Source: Dokdonia sp. 4H-3-7-5 (GTDB lineage: Bacteria; Bacteroidota; Bacteroidia; Flavobacteriales; Flavobacteriaceae). Taken from it: a stretch of 64,000 nucleotides of DNA. Shown here in pieces: positions 34,832 through 42,500 of the stretch (position 1 is the first letter of the stretch; each line of letters opens with the position of its first letter). The notes under the pieces are model-generated. The model had not been told where the DNA came from and made no database searches. It saw only the letters and a list, made by a program, of their open reading frames with translations. The stretch lies in contig NC_015496.1 of the NCBI RefSeq assembly GCF_000212355.1, positions 1,488,001-1,552,000 on the forward strand, given 5' to 3'. A program made the translations under genes and the position numbers.

Positions 34832-34905
34832 CTCCTCAACTAAGACTCGAACTTAGGACCCTCTGATTAACAGTCAGATGCTCTAACCAACTGAGCTATT
34901 GAGGA
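34832..34905 (-). tRNA. tRNA-Asn (GTT)
   Basis: 74 bases on the minus strand: acceptor TCCTCAA with TTGAGGA, D-arm GCTC...GAGC, anticodon loop CTGTTAA (anticodon GTT), T-arm CTAAG-TTCGAGT-CTTAG, discriminator G; no encoded CCA. It reads asparagine codons AAC and AAT. Confidence 0.97.
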
Positions 34906-34928
34906 GTGTTACTTTTTGTAAGCGGATG

Positions 34929-34958
34929 CAAATATAAAACTTTTTTACACTCGTCCAA
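34929..34958 (-). promoter_or_regulatory. Promoter of tRNA-Asn
   Basis: On the minus strand TTG (34956-34958), 19 bp, TATATTTG (34929-34936), 24 bp before the tRNA; a consensus match. Confidence 0.85.
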
Positions 34959-35106
34959 AAAAATCAAGCATTTTTTTGACTTTTTTTTGACTTTTTTTTC
35001 ATCATGCCCACTTCAGGGTAATGCGTTTCTTGAGCTTAAATAATCATCACGATTCTTATGTGTTCAGAATCAGTTATTTTCAAATAAAAGAGCAATTAAA
35101 AAAAGA

Positions 35107-35140
35107 AAACCCTAAGAAAATTATTTCTCAGGGTTTTTTC
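35107..35140. terminator. Terminator-like hairpin
   Basis: AAACCCTAAGAAA pairs with TTTCTCAGGGTTT around a 4-base loop, followed by a T-run on the plus strand and an A-run upstream, so it could work both ways. No obvious gene precedes it. Confidence 0.6.
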
Positions 35141-35313
35141 AACATTTTTTTGAAATTGTACTCAAATGTAGTTTGCACTAATCCAAAAAAGTGGGGGAAC
35201 ATTGTTTTTAGTAGGATCAATTCTTTGTTATATAACCGTCCAATTATAAAAACTCCTACCCTCTGTTTGAAAAAAAGAAAAATTACACAAGAATTCAATT
35301 ATTGATCATTGAT

Positions 35314-35321
35314 TATCTTTG
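35314..35321 (+). promoter_or_regulatory. TAnnTTTG element before the M20 peptidase gene
   Basis: TATCTTTG inside a small GATTATC...GATAATC inverted repeat, 29 bp before the start codon; no clear TTG. Confidence 0.45.
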
Positions 35322-35349
35322 AGATAATCGCCTCTTAAATATAAAACCT

Positions 35350-36681
35350 ATGAAGAACCATCAGATATTATTTCTAATTGTAATTAGTTTAATGATTGCT
35401 TGCGCGAAAACAGGAGCACTTAATGCGCAATCTTCTACACAACAATTATCAAAAGAGGAGCTACAAATTGTAAATCTTGTAGAAACACACACAGAGGAAA
35501 GTATTGAGTTTCTTAAAAACGTGGTAAACATTAATAGTGGTACACTCAATATTAAAGGGGTGAAAGAAGTGGGCGATGTTTTCTCTGCGTCTTTTACAGA
35601 TATAGGTTTTACTACAAATTGGATTAATATGCCTGCCGAGGTGAATAGAGCAGGGCATCTATTTGCTACTACAGAAGGGAAAAGAGGGAAGCGATTACTA
35701 CTTATAGGTCATCTAGATACCGTTTTTGAGGATGATAGCGAGTTTCAACAATTTGAAATGGTCAATGACTCTATAGCTAAAGGTCCTGGGGCAAATGACA
35801 TGAAAGGCGGTAATGTAGTGGTGCTATATGCACTTAAAGCACTTAGAGAAGCAGGATTACTTGATGATGCGCAAATCACCGTAGCCTTTACAGGAGATGA
35901 AGAAAGCACCGGAAAGCCACTTACAATAAGCAGGAAAGATTTGATAGATGCTGCAAAGAATTCAGATATTGCTTTAGGTTTTGAAACTTCGACAGGATTT
36001 GATAATGCTACTGTAGCAAGACGAGGATCTTCTAACTGGAAAGTTACAGTTACTGGAAAGAGAGCACACTCTAGCGGAATTTTTCGCGAAAGCGTAGGAG
36101 CAGGAGCAAATTTTGAACTTGCACGTATTCTCAACGGTTTCTATAATGAAGTAAGAGGACCAGAATTACTATCTTTTAATCCAGGCATGATGCTGGGAGG
36201 TACTACAATGGAGCTCAACCCAGAAGAAAGTAAAGGAAGTATTTTTGGAAAAGGTAATGTAGTTGCACAAACAGCATATGTGCAAGGAGGACTCCGCTTC
36301 ATCTCCGAAGAACAGAAGGAGGAAGCACGTACAAAAATGCGTGAGATTGTAGCAAATAATCTGCCTCACACAAGTGCCGTAGTTGAGTTTGAAGATAGTT
36401 ATCCAGCAATGCAGCCTACTCCTCAAAATTATGAGGTACTAGAAATTTTGAGCCAAGTGAGTCAAGATATGGGAGGTCCTGCTGTTGCGGCCTATGATCC
36501 AGGAAAGCGCGGTGCCGCAGATACTTCGTTTGTAGCAGCCCATGTTGCTTGTCTAGATGGGTTGGGGACTATGGGAACGGGAGCGCATACTCCTAGTGAA
36601 ACCGTAAATATTAAAACTATAGAAATGCTCACAAAACGTACGGCAATTCTTATTTACAGATTGATTAATATGGAAAGATAA
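35350..36681 (+). CDS. M20 family peptidase, glutamate carboxypeptidase-like, lipoprotein
   Basis: 443 residues. The signal peptide ends in a lipobox (LMIAC, C at about 18), so the enzyme is probably lipid-anchored in the envelope. The catalytic domain is of M20 type: metal ligands in LIGHLDTVF (H and D), GANDMKGG (D), and the catalytic E with the ligand E in FTGDEESTG. The lid domain is in the middle. It matches glutamate carboxypeptidases (CPG2 type), which remove C-terminal glutamate from folates or peptides; the substrate is unproven. A palindrome encodes IFRESVG at the lid. Confidence 0.9.
   Translation: MKNHQILFLIVISLMIACAKTGALNAQSSTQQLSKEELQIVNLVETHTEESIEFLKNVVNINSGTLNIKGVKEVGDVFSASFTDIGFTTNWINMPAEVNRAGHLFATTEGKRGKRLLLIGHLDTVFEDDSEFQQFEMVNDSIAKGPGANDMKGGNVVVLYALKALREAGLLDDAQITVAFTGDEESTGKPLTISRKDLIDAAKNSDIALGFETSTGFDNATVARRGSSNWKVTVTGKRAHSSGIFRESVGAGANFELARILNGFYNEVRGPELLSFNPGMMLGGTTMELNPEESKGSIFGKGNVVAQTAYVQGGLRFISEEQKEEARTKMREIVANNLPHTSAVVEFEDSYPAMQPTPQNYEVLEILSQVSQDMGGPAVAAYDPGKRGAADTSFVAAHVACLDGLGTMGTGAHTPSETVNIKTIEMLTKRTAILIYRLINMER
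36082..36095. repeat. TTTCGCGAAA palindrome inside M20 peptidase gene
   Basis: Core plus one arm, read on the plus strand as IFRESVG. Confidence 0.85.
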
Positions 36682-36688
36682 TGAGGTA

Positions 36689-36704
36689 CGCTTTCGCGAA
36701 AGCG
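36689..36704. repeat. TTTCGCGAAA palindrome, intergenic
   Basis: 16-bp perfect form, 7 bp after the M20 peptidase stop codon. Confidence 0.95.
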
Positions 36705-36724
36705 CACTAATCACTCCAAAACTT

Positions 36725-36769
36725 AAAAAGCCACATTGCTCTATGTTTATGAGTAATGTGGCTTTTTTT
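36725..36769. terminator. Bidirectional terminator between M20 peptidase and msrA
   Basis: AAAAAGCCACATT pairs with AATGTGGCTTTTT, giving a T-run in both directions between two convergent genes. Confidence 0.85.
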
Positions 36770-36786
36770 AGTCTGTTATAGCAGTA

Positions 36787-37326
36787 CTAAGAAGCGAGCA
36801 AGTGCTCATAAAACTTTTTGAGCTTAGCTACTTTAGGGTCTATGACAACACGGCAATATCCTTGCTGCCTGTTTTCATTATAGTAATCTTGGTGCTCCTG
36901 CGTAGCATCGTAAAATGTAGGTAGCTCTGAAACCTCAGTAACTATAGGATCCTCATAATACTCTTGTACTACTTGAATCACTTGTTCTGCTTGCGCTTTC
37001 TGCTCATCATTGTGATAAAAAATCACAGATCGATATTGCGTCCCACGATCTGCTCCTTGTCTATTGAGGGTCGTAGGGTCGTGAGTAGTGAGAAATACGG
37101 TAAGTATCTCTGCATACGTAATTATTGCAGGGTCAAAATCAAATTGTATCACTTCTGCATGTCCCGTAAGGCCAGAGCAAATCTCTCTATATGTAGGGTG
37201 TCCAGGGACTTGCCCTCCAGCATATCCAGAAACCACGTTAGAAACACCTTTTAAGCGTTGTATAACGGCTTCTACACACCAGAAACATCCTCCACCTATG
37301 GTTGCTTGTTGTAAATTATTTTTCAT
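36787..37326 (-). CDS. msrA: Peptide methionine sulfoxide reductase A
   Basis: 179 residues. The catalytic motif is GGGC14FWC in TIGGGCFWCVEAV, and the expected GYAGG, E and Y residues follow. It reduces the S form of methionine sulfoxide in proteins, repairing oxidative damage. No signal peptide is seen. Its start overlaps the DUF2452 gene by 11 bp, so it belongs to the transcript with the photolyase genes upstream, a sensible pairing of photo-oxidative repair functions. Confidence 0.95.
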   Translation of the reverse strand: MKNNLQQATIGGGCFWCVEAVIQRLKGVSNVVSGYAGGQVPGHPTYREICSGLTGHAEVIQFDFDPAIITYAEILTVFLTTHDPTTLNRQGADRGTQYRSVIFYHNDEQKAQAEQVIQVVQEYYEDPIVTEVSELPTFYDATQEHQDYYNENRQQGYCRVVIDPKVAKLKKFYEHLLAS

Positions 37327-37750
37327 TTTCTTCTTCTTCCTCTTTTGGAGTGTCTAGTCGGTTCCAGATTTTATCGGCCTTTAATTCGAAGGTTCCGGCA
37401 AAATCCCAATTACATTCATCAGGTGAAATTAAAGACAAAAAAGGCTCTCCATTTTTATAACGATATAGATGATAAACTGCACCTACGATGGGTTCAAAAG
37501 AGAATTTTGCAGCATAAATAAGATTATTATATTCAAACTTTTTCATCATCACTTCATACTGCGCCTTTAACTCCTCATATTCAGTCTTAAATTGATGGTT
37601 AACCTTACTGATATTTGAGTTTTTCCATGTAGTTACATCATCAGTAACAATAGCTGGCGCTCCTAAGTTTGTAGCATAAGGCGTAAGGGCAGCATCATAC
37701 TTGCCCTTCTCCTCATTATAAACAACCTGATCTGGTTTTTTCTTTGTCAT
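37316..37750 (-). CDS. DUF2452 family protein
   Basis: 144 residues; I recognise the DUF2452 pattern, including the G-V-HLY segment (IVGAVYHLYR), SLISPDECNW and a C-terminal K-D-W-like stretch. It is probably cytoplasmic, with one central helix of repeated E, Y and K. The function is unknown. It overlaps msrA by 11 bp and follows the TIGR03643 gene by 36 bp, so it is in the photolyase operon. Confidence 0.8.
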   Translation of the reverse strand: MTKKKPDQVVYNEEKGKYDAALTPYATNLGAPAIVTDDVTTWKNSNISKVNHQFKTEYEELKAQYEVMMKKFEYNNLIYAAKFSFEPIVGAVYHLYRYKNGEPFLSLISPDECNWDFAGTFELKADKIWNRLDTPKEEEEENEK

Positions 37751-37786
37751 AGTGTGATCTCTTACCTAAAAGTAAATAGTCTAATA

Positions 37787-38086
37787 TTACCTCCTTTTTG
37801 AAATTTTATTATGCGTAATTTGTTTTTGACGACTGCATTTAAAGCGTGCATCATCCATGCCATAAGCACGTTTTGCTGCATGCTTAGTCTTACGTCCTTG
37901 CACTCGCTTACGCCACATACGGAAACTGCTTTCCTTCATCTCACGACGCATTAATTCAATTACAAGTTGTTCCTTGATTCCAAACTGCATTTCTATTGCG
38001 TCAAAGGTAGTTCTATCTTCCCAAGCCATTTCTATAATACGGTCTAGTTCGCGTTCTGTGAATTCTGGTATTTCTTGCTTTTTCAT
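37787..38086 (-). CDS. TIGR03643/DUF2805 family protein
   Basis: 99 residues. It opens with an acidic helix (EFTERELDRIIEMAWEDRTTFDAI) and ends in a strongly basic tail (KR-rich, SRQKQITHNKISKRR). This matches the TIGR03643 family, which is found next to photolyase genes, as here: it ends 36 bp before DUF2452 and starts 6 bp after the stop of the third photolyase gene. It could be a nucleic-acid-binding partner, which is inference. Confidence 0.85.
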   Translation of the reverse strand: MKKQEIPEFTERELDRIIEMAWEDRTTFDAIEMQFGIKEQLVIELMRREMKESSFRMWRKRVQGRKTKHAAKRAYGMDDARFKCSRQKQITHNKISKRR

Positions 38087-38092
38087 AGTCTT

Positions 38093-39625
38093 TTAATCAA
38101 AATTATTTCTGTTTGCGAGCGTGTGTCGTCTTAAGATACGATACGCATCTCTCTTTACCATATTATCATCCTTAAGCTTCCACAATACGTCACCCGCATG
38201 TTTTGCTGTCTTTTTTATATCAATTATAGGCGCAGGATAATCTTCACCTATCACTGTATTGCAAAATTGTTGTTCAAGAGCACTCATCGTCCACGGTTCA
38301 TGGATGTATGCAACAGGTACGTTTACCAATTCTGGAATCCATTTCTTTATAAACTCACCATCTTCATCGTGCTCGTAACTATTTTTAACCGGGTTGTATA
38401 TGCGCAGCATATTTATTCCTGTCTCACCCGCTTGCATTTGTATTTGAGGGTAGTGAATACCTGGTTCAAAATCAAGAAATTGCTGGGCTAGATGATAAGT
38501 GGCATCTTGCCAAGGTTGCCATAAGTTATGTGTAAAAAAAGATAACGTCATGGCACGCATTCTAAAATTGAGATAACCGGTCTCACACAGACATCGCATG
38601 CAAGCATCTACTAGTGGATATCCCGTTTTGCCTTCTTTCCAAGCTTTTTGATACTTAACATTCACATTTTTTGAGAGCTTGTGATATCCTTTATTTACAC
38701 TCACAAATTCCATTGAGTCCTCCATTTCAAACTTCTGAATGAAATGTGCTTGCCATCGCAATCGTGAAGTAAACCCATCGATGGCACGTTTATTTTTAGA
38801 GCTTTCGCGAAAATGTTTTGCTTCCTGATACACTTGGCGTATGCTCACATTTCCCCAAGCGATGTAAGGTGATAATCTAGAGCAGCTCTTTCTAGCTAAG
38901 CTAGGTTTTGAAATATGTTTTGCATAATTGAGATATCGATTGTCATGCAAAAAGGACGTCAGGTAGCGCATCGCCATCGTCGTCCCTCCCTTTTGAAAAG
39001 GACTAGATGCAGATGTTTGTAAAGAGACTTTTTTAAAATTATCTTCTAGAGCATTAATATCTTCTATTGATAGTAATTGATTCTTTTTGGGCTGAAAAGG
39101 AATCTGTGGTTGTTTCATAAACCACTCCCAGTCTTCGCTCCATCCTACACGATTTCTCAGTTTACGTTGCACTCCGTTGTTTGCAAATTCTACCCAGCCA
39201 AATTTATTTTCTGGTGAGGCTATTTTTAGATTATTTGCATATGCTTCTAATGCTAAATCTCTATCATAGGTAACACGTAGTCCAGTTTCTTGATGGGAGA
39301 AAACGGTATGAATTTTATAATGTTTTATAAGTTCTTTAAAAGCAGAGACAACCTCATCGTGAATAATCAAAATCTTAGTATTAAATGCTTTTAATTCTTT
39401 CTGAAGATTAAGTAATGACTCTTTAATAAAGTTAAAATGACGGTCACTATAATGAGGATCTACTTCTAGTGAAGGTTCTAAAATATAAAGTAAAAGCAGC
39501 GGCTGACCCTCTTGCAAAGCATTGTACAAGGGTAGGTGGTCATGCAAGCGCAAGTCCCTCTTAAACCATACTATGTTTACCTCTTTTTTAATAATTTGCG
39601 GGGTTTTTAATGATGTCTTCTGCAC
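38093..39625 (-). CDS. Deoxyribodipyrimidine photolyase, cryptochrome/photolyase family
   Basis: 510 residues. The N-terminal alpha/beta domain opens with VWFKRDLRLHDHLPL (about 19-33), and the C-terminal FAD domain contains a tryptophan-rich, FAD-contacting region (RLRWQAHFIQKFE, RMRAMTLSFFTHNLWQPW). It repairs pyrimidine dimers with blue light or senses light; which of these cannot be read safely. The only canonical start upstream of VWFKRD is a GTG at 39625, giving a 38-bp overlap with the FeS-type gene. A palindrome encodes HFRESS, and a repeat-like segment (SPFQKGG) lies near residue 212. Confidence 0.85.
   Translation of the reverse strand: MQKTSLKTPQIIKKEVNIVWFKRDLRLHDHLPLYNALQEGQPLLLLYILEPSLEVDPHYSDRHFNFIKESLLNLQKELKAFNTKILIIHDEVVSAFKELIKHYKIHTVFSHQETGLRVTYDRDLALEAYANNLKIASPENKFGWVEFANNGVQRKLRNRVGWSEDWEWFMKQPQIPFQPKKNQLLSIEDINALEDNFKKVSLQTSASSPFQKGGTTMAMRYLTSFLHDNRYLNYAKHISKPSLARKSCSRLSPYIAWGNVSIRQVYQEAKHFRESSKNKRAIDGFTSRLRWQAHFIQKFEMEDSMEFVSVNKGYHKLSKNVNVKYQKAWKEGKTGYPLVDACMRCLCETGYLNFRMRAMTLSFFTHNLWQPWQDATYHLAQQFLDFEPGIHYPQIQMQAGETGINMLRIYNPVKNSYEHDEDGEFIKKWIPELVNVPVAYIHEPWTMSALEQQFCNTVIGEDYPAPIIDIKKTAKHAGDVLWKLKDDNMVKRDAYRILRRHTLANRNNFD
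38801..38812. repeat. TTTCGCGAAA palindrome inside photolyase gene
   Basis: Core plus one arm, read on the minus strand as HFRESS. Confidence 0.85.
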
Positions 39626-41123
39626 GTTCTTGATGTGCTTGTAATGTCTTCTTATCCATTTTATTTAAAAGACTAAGCATCATGCTCATGCGATTGTTTC
39701 CTTTAAAATATTCTTGTTTTTCATTCAAGAAATTCCAATACAAGGAATTAAAAGGACATGCATCTTCGCCTGTTTTTTTACTCACTTTATAATGACATCC
39801 CTTGCAGTAATTAGACATCTTGTTGATGTAACTTCCGCTAGAAATATAGGGTTTTGTTGCAATTTTACCACCATCTGCCCATTGGGACATTCCGCGAGTG
39901 TTTGTGATTTCAACCCATTCTATAGCGTCAATATAAATCCCGAGATACCACTCATCTACTTGTGCTGGATCACACATAGTAAGAAGTGCGTAGTTGCCAG
40001 TAATCATTAATCGCTGTATGTGGTGTGCATAAGCATTATCTAGGCTATTATTGATACTGCACTTAAGACAGTTCATTTTAGTTTTTCCAGTCCAGTAAAA
40101 CTCAGGTAAAGGATTTTTGTTCTCAAGATGATTGGTCGTTGCAAATGTTGGCATTTCTTTCCAATACATCCCTCGCATGTACTCTCTCCATCCTAGAATC
40201 TGCCTTACAAAACCTTCTATCTGACTTATATTTATTTCTTCTTTATGTGCTCTCCAATAGTTTATAACGGTTTCAATAACTTCTTGAGGATCTAGAATCT
40301 TACTATTCATTGCAAAGCTTAATCTGCTATGATATAAGTAGGCTTGATCTGGATCCATGGCATCTTGATAATCGCCAAAATGAACTAATAAGTGCTCACA
40401 GAAATAGTCAAGCACTTCAAGTGATTCTTTACGATTGGTAGGCCATGCAAAATTCTTCTCATCTATGCGTCCTATGGTTTTAACTCCAGCTTTTTCAATG
40501 AGCTTTACAATAGATGAGACATTTGTATCAAAAGTCTTTTCAATAGGGATTAAAGTATCTCCTTTCCACTTATTGCGGTTACTGTGGTCAAAATTCCATT
40601 TACCACCTTCAGGATCTTTATCGTTTATCATCATGACGTCATATTTCTTGCGCATCATGCGGTAAAAATATTCCATAGTAAAGAGCTTTTTACCCTCAAA
40701 AAAAGAAGACAAGTCGGTACGAGAAGTCATAAAATGCTCTGTATCGTATGACTTTACTTCGATTGTTACGCTTTCGCGAAAGCGTGATAACATTTCATCC
40801 AGCCGATATTCATCTGGAAGTTGGTATTCAAATAGTGATATGTCGTTTTCTTTAATAAGTTGCTCAATGTTCTTAATGAGACTTTGGGTGTTTTCAGGCG
40901 CATCTAGGGTATAATAAATCACTTTGTGTCCTTGAGATGTAAGCCAGTCAGAAAATTCGCGCATTGCTTTAAAAAAGGCGACAACTTTCTGAATATGATG
41001 GGTAGCATAATCTGTTTCTTGGCGCATTTCTGCCATGAAATAAATGACATAGTCAGATTGCTCTTGATACCAGGAGTGCTTGTGGTTGAGCTGATCGCCC
41101 AGAATAAGTCGTAAAGTGCTCAT
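39588..41123 (-). CDS. FeS-BCP type photolyase (PhrB/CryB-like)
   Basis: 511 residues. The N-terminus begins with LRLILGDQLNHKHSW, the signature of the iron-sulfur bacterial cryptochromes and photolyases. The four cluster cysteines fit C352 (or C355), C440, C443 and C456, close to positions in characterised members. The group repairs (6-4) photoproducts. It abuts the DASH gene with no gap and overlaps the next photolyase by 38 bp. A palindrome encodes LSRFRESVT near residues 112-120. Confidence 0.93.
   Translation of the reverse strand: MSTLRLILGDQLNHKHSWYQEQSDYVIYFMAEMRQETDYATHHIQKVVAFFKAMREFSDWLTSQGHKVIYYTLDAPENTQSLIKNIEQLIKENDISLFEYQLPDEYRLDEMLSRFRESVTIEVKSYDTEHFMTSRTDLSSFFEGKKLFTMEYFYRMMRKKYDVMMINDKDPEGGKWNFDHSNRNKWKGDTLIPIEKTFDTNVSSIVKLIEKAGVKTIGRIDEKNFAWPTNRKESLEVLDYFCEHLLVHFGDYQDAMDPDQAYLYHSRLSFAMNSKILDPQEVIETVINYWRAHKEEINISQIEGFVRQILGWREYMRGMYWKEMPTFATTNHLENKNPLPEFYWTGKTKMNCLKCSINNSLDNAYAHHIQRLMITGNYALLTMCDPAQVDEWYLGIYIDAIEWVEITNTRGMSQWADGGKIATKPYISSGSYINKMSNYCKGCHYKVSKKTGEDACPFNSLYWNFLNEKQEYFKGNNRMSMMLSLLNKMDKKTLQAHQERAEDIIKNPANY
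40768..40785. repeat. TTTCGCGAAA palindrome inside FeS-BCP gene
   Basis: Full 18-bp form, read on the minus strand as RFRESVT. Confidence 0.95.
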
Positions 41124-42422
41124 TTAAAATAATTCATTTTGAGTCCACAGTCTTACAAACTTGCCATTACCGTCATACATTTCCTGCTGCCTTTTGATAT
41201 TGAATTTTCTGTCTCTAGGATCGTTTCCTACACCTGCGTTGTACATCCAGTTTGCCCAGTTGCTATGCACGTCATAATCTATGAGGACACTTTCAAAGTA
41301 AGCAGCGCCTACGCGCCAGTCTTGCTGTTGTTCTTTGGCCCAAAAGCTCGCAACATTCTGACGACCGCGGTTAGACATCCATCCTGTTTCTTTGAGTTCT
41401 ATCATATTGGCATTTACAAAGTCATACGTTGTATTACCATGAATCCACTCGCGCTGGGCTTTATCATTACGTTTCCAGTCGTAGTTTTTATGCAGAATTC
41501 CGCCTATTTTAAACAGGTCGTTACCATGTTTGAGAGAGACATACTTGAAATAATCTCTCCATATCAATTCAAAAATGAGCCAATACGTATCTTGATTTGA
41601 AATAATTTCCTTTTCAAACTTTTTTACCTCCCAATAAATTTGGCGTGCAGATATAGATCCATTTGCCAGCCATGCAGATAACTTTGAGCTATAATCTTCT
41701 CCTACGAGTCCGTTGCGTGTTTTCTTATAGTACTGGAGTTTTTTTGTATTCCAGAAGTAATTATTGAGTCGGTTCCAAGCCTCGTCTTCTCCGCCGTTCC
41801 AAGGGAATGCAGAGCGATGGTCTTTAGTAAAAGTGTCTAAGCCTAGCTCTTGCAGGTTAGGTATGCTGCTTTCTTTATCGAGTAGATTTTTTGAAGGAAG
41901 CGTTTTGATTTTTTCTTGTAAACGTTGGACAGTGCTTTCTTTCTCGCACTTTTTACGGAATTGAGTGAATACTTGAGGAATGTCTCCGAAAGAATTGAAA
42001 GGATTATCTTCGGGATGAAAGAGAAACTGATCATAATGAGTGTAATGTTTTGCGTTATTAATTTTTTCTTCTACAGCAATGGTAACTTCATTTTCTTCAC
42101 GCGTCCACTCTTTTTGAGAGTAGATTTCTGAGACGTCGTGTTGGTCTATGAGATCTGGAATAGTTACTTCTGGATGCTCGTGAGTTACAATCAAAGTGAT
42201 GTTAAGATCGTTGAGATTCTTTTTGAGATTCTGGACAGTCTCAATTAAGAATTGAGCGCGATATTTCTCCGTCTTTTTAAAACCAAAATCACCTATCTGA
42301 AATTGTCTAGGGTCAAAACTATACAACCCAATTACACGCTTGCCTGAAGCAATTGCATGAGTCAAGGAGCTATTATCTTGTGTTCGTAAATTATTTCTAA
42401 ACCATACCAGTGCGGTATCCAT
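41124..42422 (-). CDS. DASH-family cryptochrome
   Basis: 432 residues. It opens with ALVWFRNNLRTQDNSSL, characteristic of DASH proteins, and the FAD domain carries the expected WRDYFKY, GWMSNRGRQNVASFWAK and WRVGAAYFE motifs. DASH proteins repair single-stranded pyrimidine dimers or act as light sensors. The stop codon at 41124 abuts the start codon of the FeS-BCP gene. It is the first of three photolyase-family genes in this operon. Confidence 0.95.
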   Translation of the reverse strand: MDTALVWFRNNLRTQDNSSLTHAIASGKRVIGLYSFDPRQFQIGDFGFKKTEKYRAQFLIETVQNLKKNLNDLNITLIVTHEHPEVTIPDLIDQHDVSEIYSQKEWTREENEVTIAVEEKINNAKHYTHYDQFLFHPEDNPFNSFGDIPQVFTQFRKKCEKESTVQRLQEKIKTLPSKNLLDKESSIPNLQELGLDTFTKDHRSAFPWNGGEDEAWNRLNNYFWNTKKLQYYKKTRNGLVGEDYSSKLSAWLANGSISARQIYWEVKKFEKEIISNQDTYWLIFELIWRDYFKYVSLKHGNDLFKIGGILHKNYDWKRNDKAQREWIHGNTTYDFVNANMIELKETGWMSNRGRQNVASFWAKEQQQDWRVGAAYFESVLIDYDVHSNWANWMYNAGVGNDPRDRKFNIKRQQEMYDGNGKFVRLWTQNELF

Positions 42423-42500
42423 ATTTCTATTTTGAAATAAAGATACTTATTGTTTATCTTTTAATAAATAAGATTAAACAAAATTTAACCTATGATTTTG

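Larger units (their letters stand above)
34959..35349. other. Gene-free stretch before the M20 peptidase gene
   Basis: It holds a T-rich tandem (34971-34999, units of about eight T plus GAC), a terminator-like hairpin (35107-35140), a short palindrome with a -7-like element before the M20 gene (35311-35329), and an in-frame ORF (35021-35305) that I consider non-coding. Confidence 0.55.

Noticed and set aside
35021-35305. 94-codon ORF between tRNA-Asn and the M20 gene
   Set aside because: It contains a terminator-like hairpin and has no signal or domain; composition is that of AT-rich spacer.
41139-41600. 153-codon plus-strand ORF over the DASH gene
   Set aside because: Antisense shadow; the DASH reading has full family motifs.
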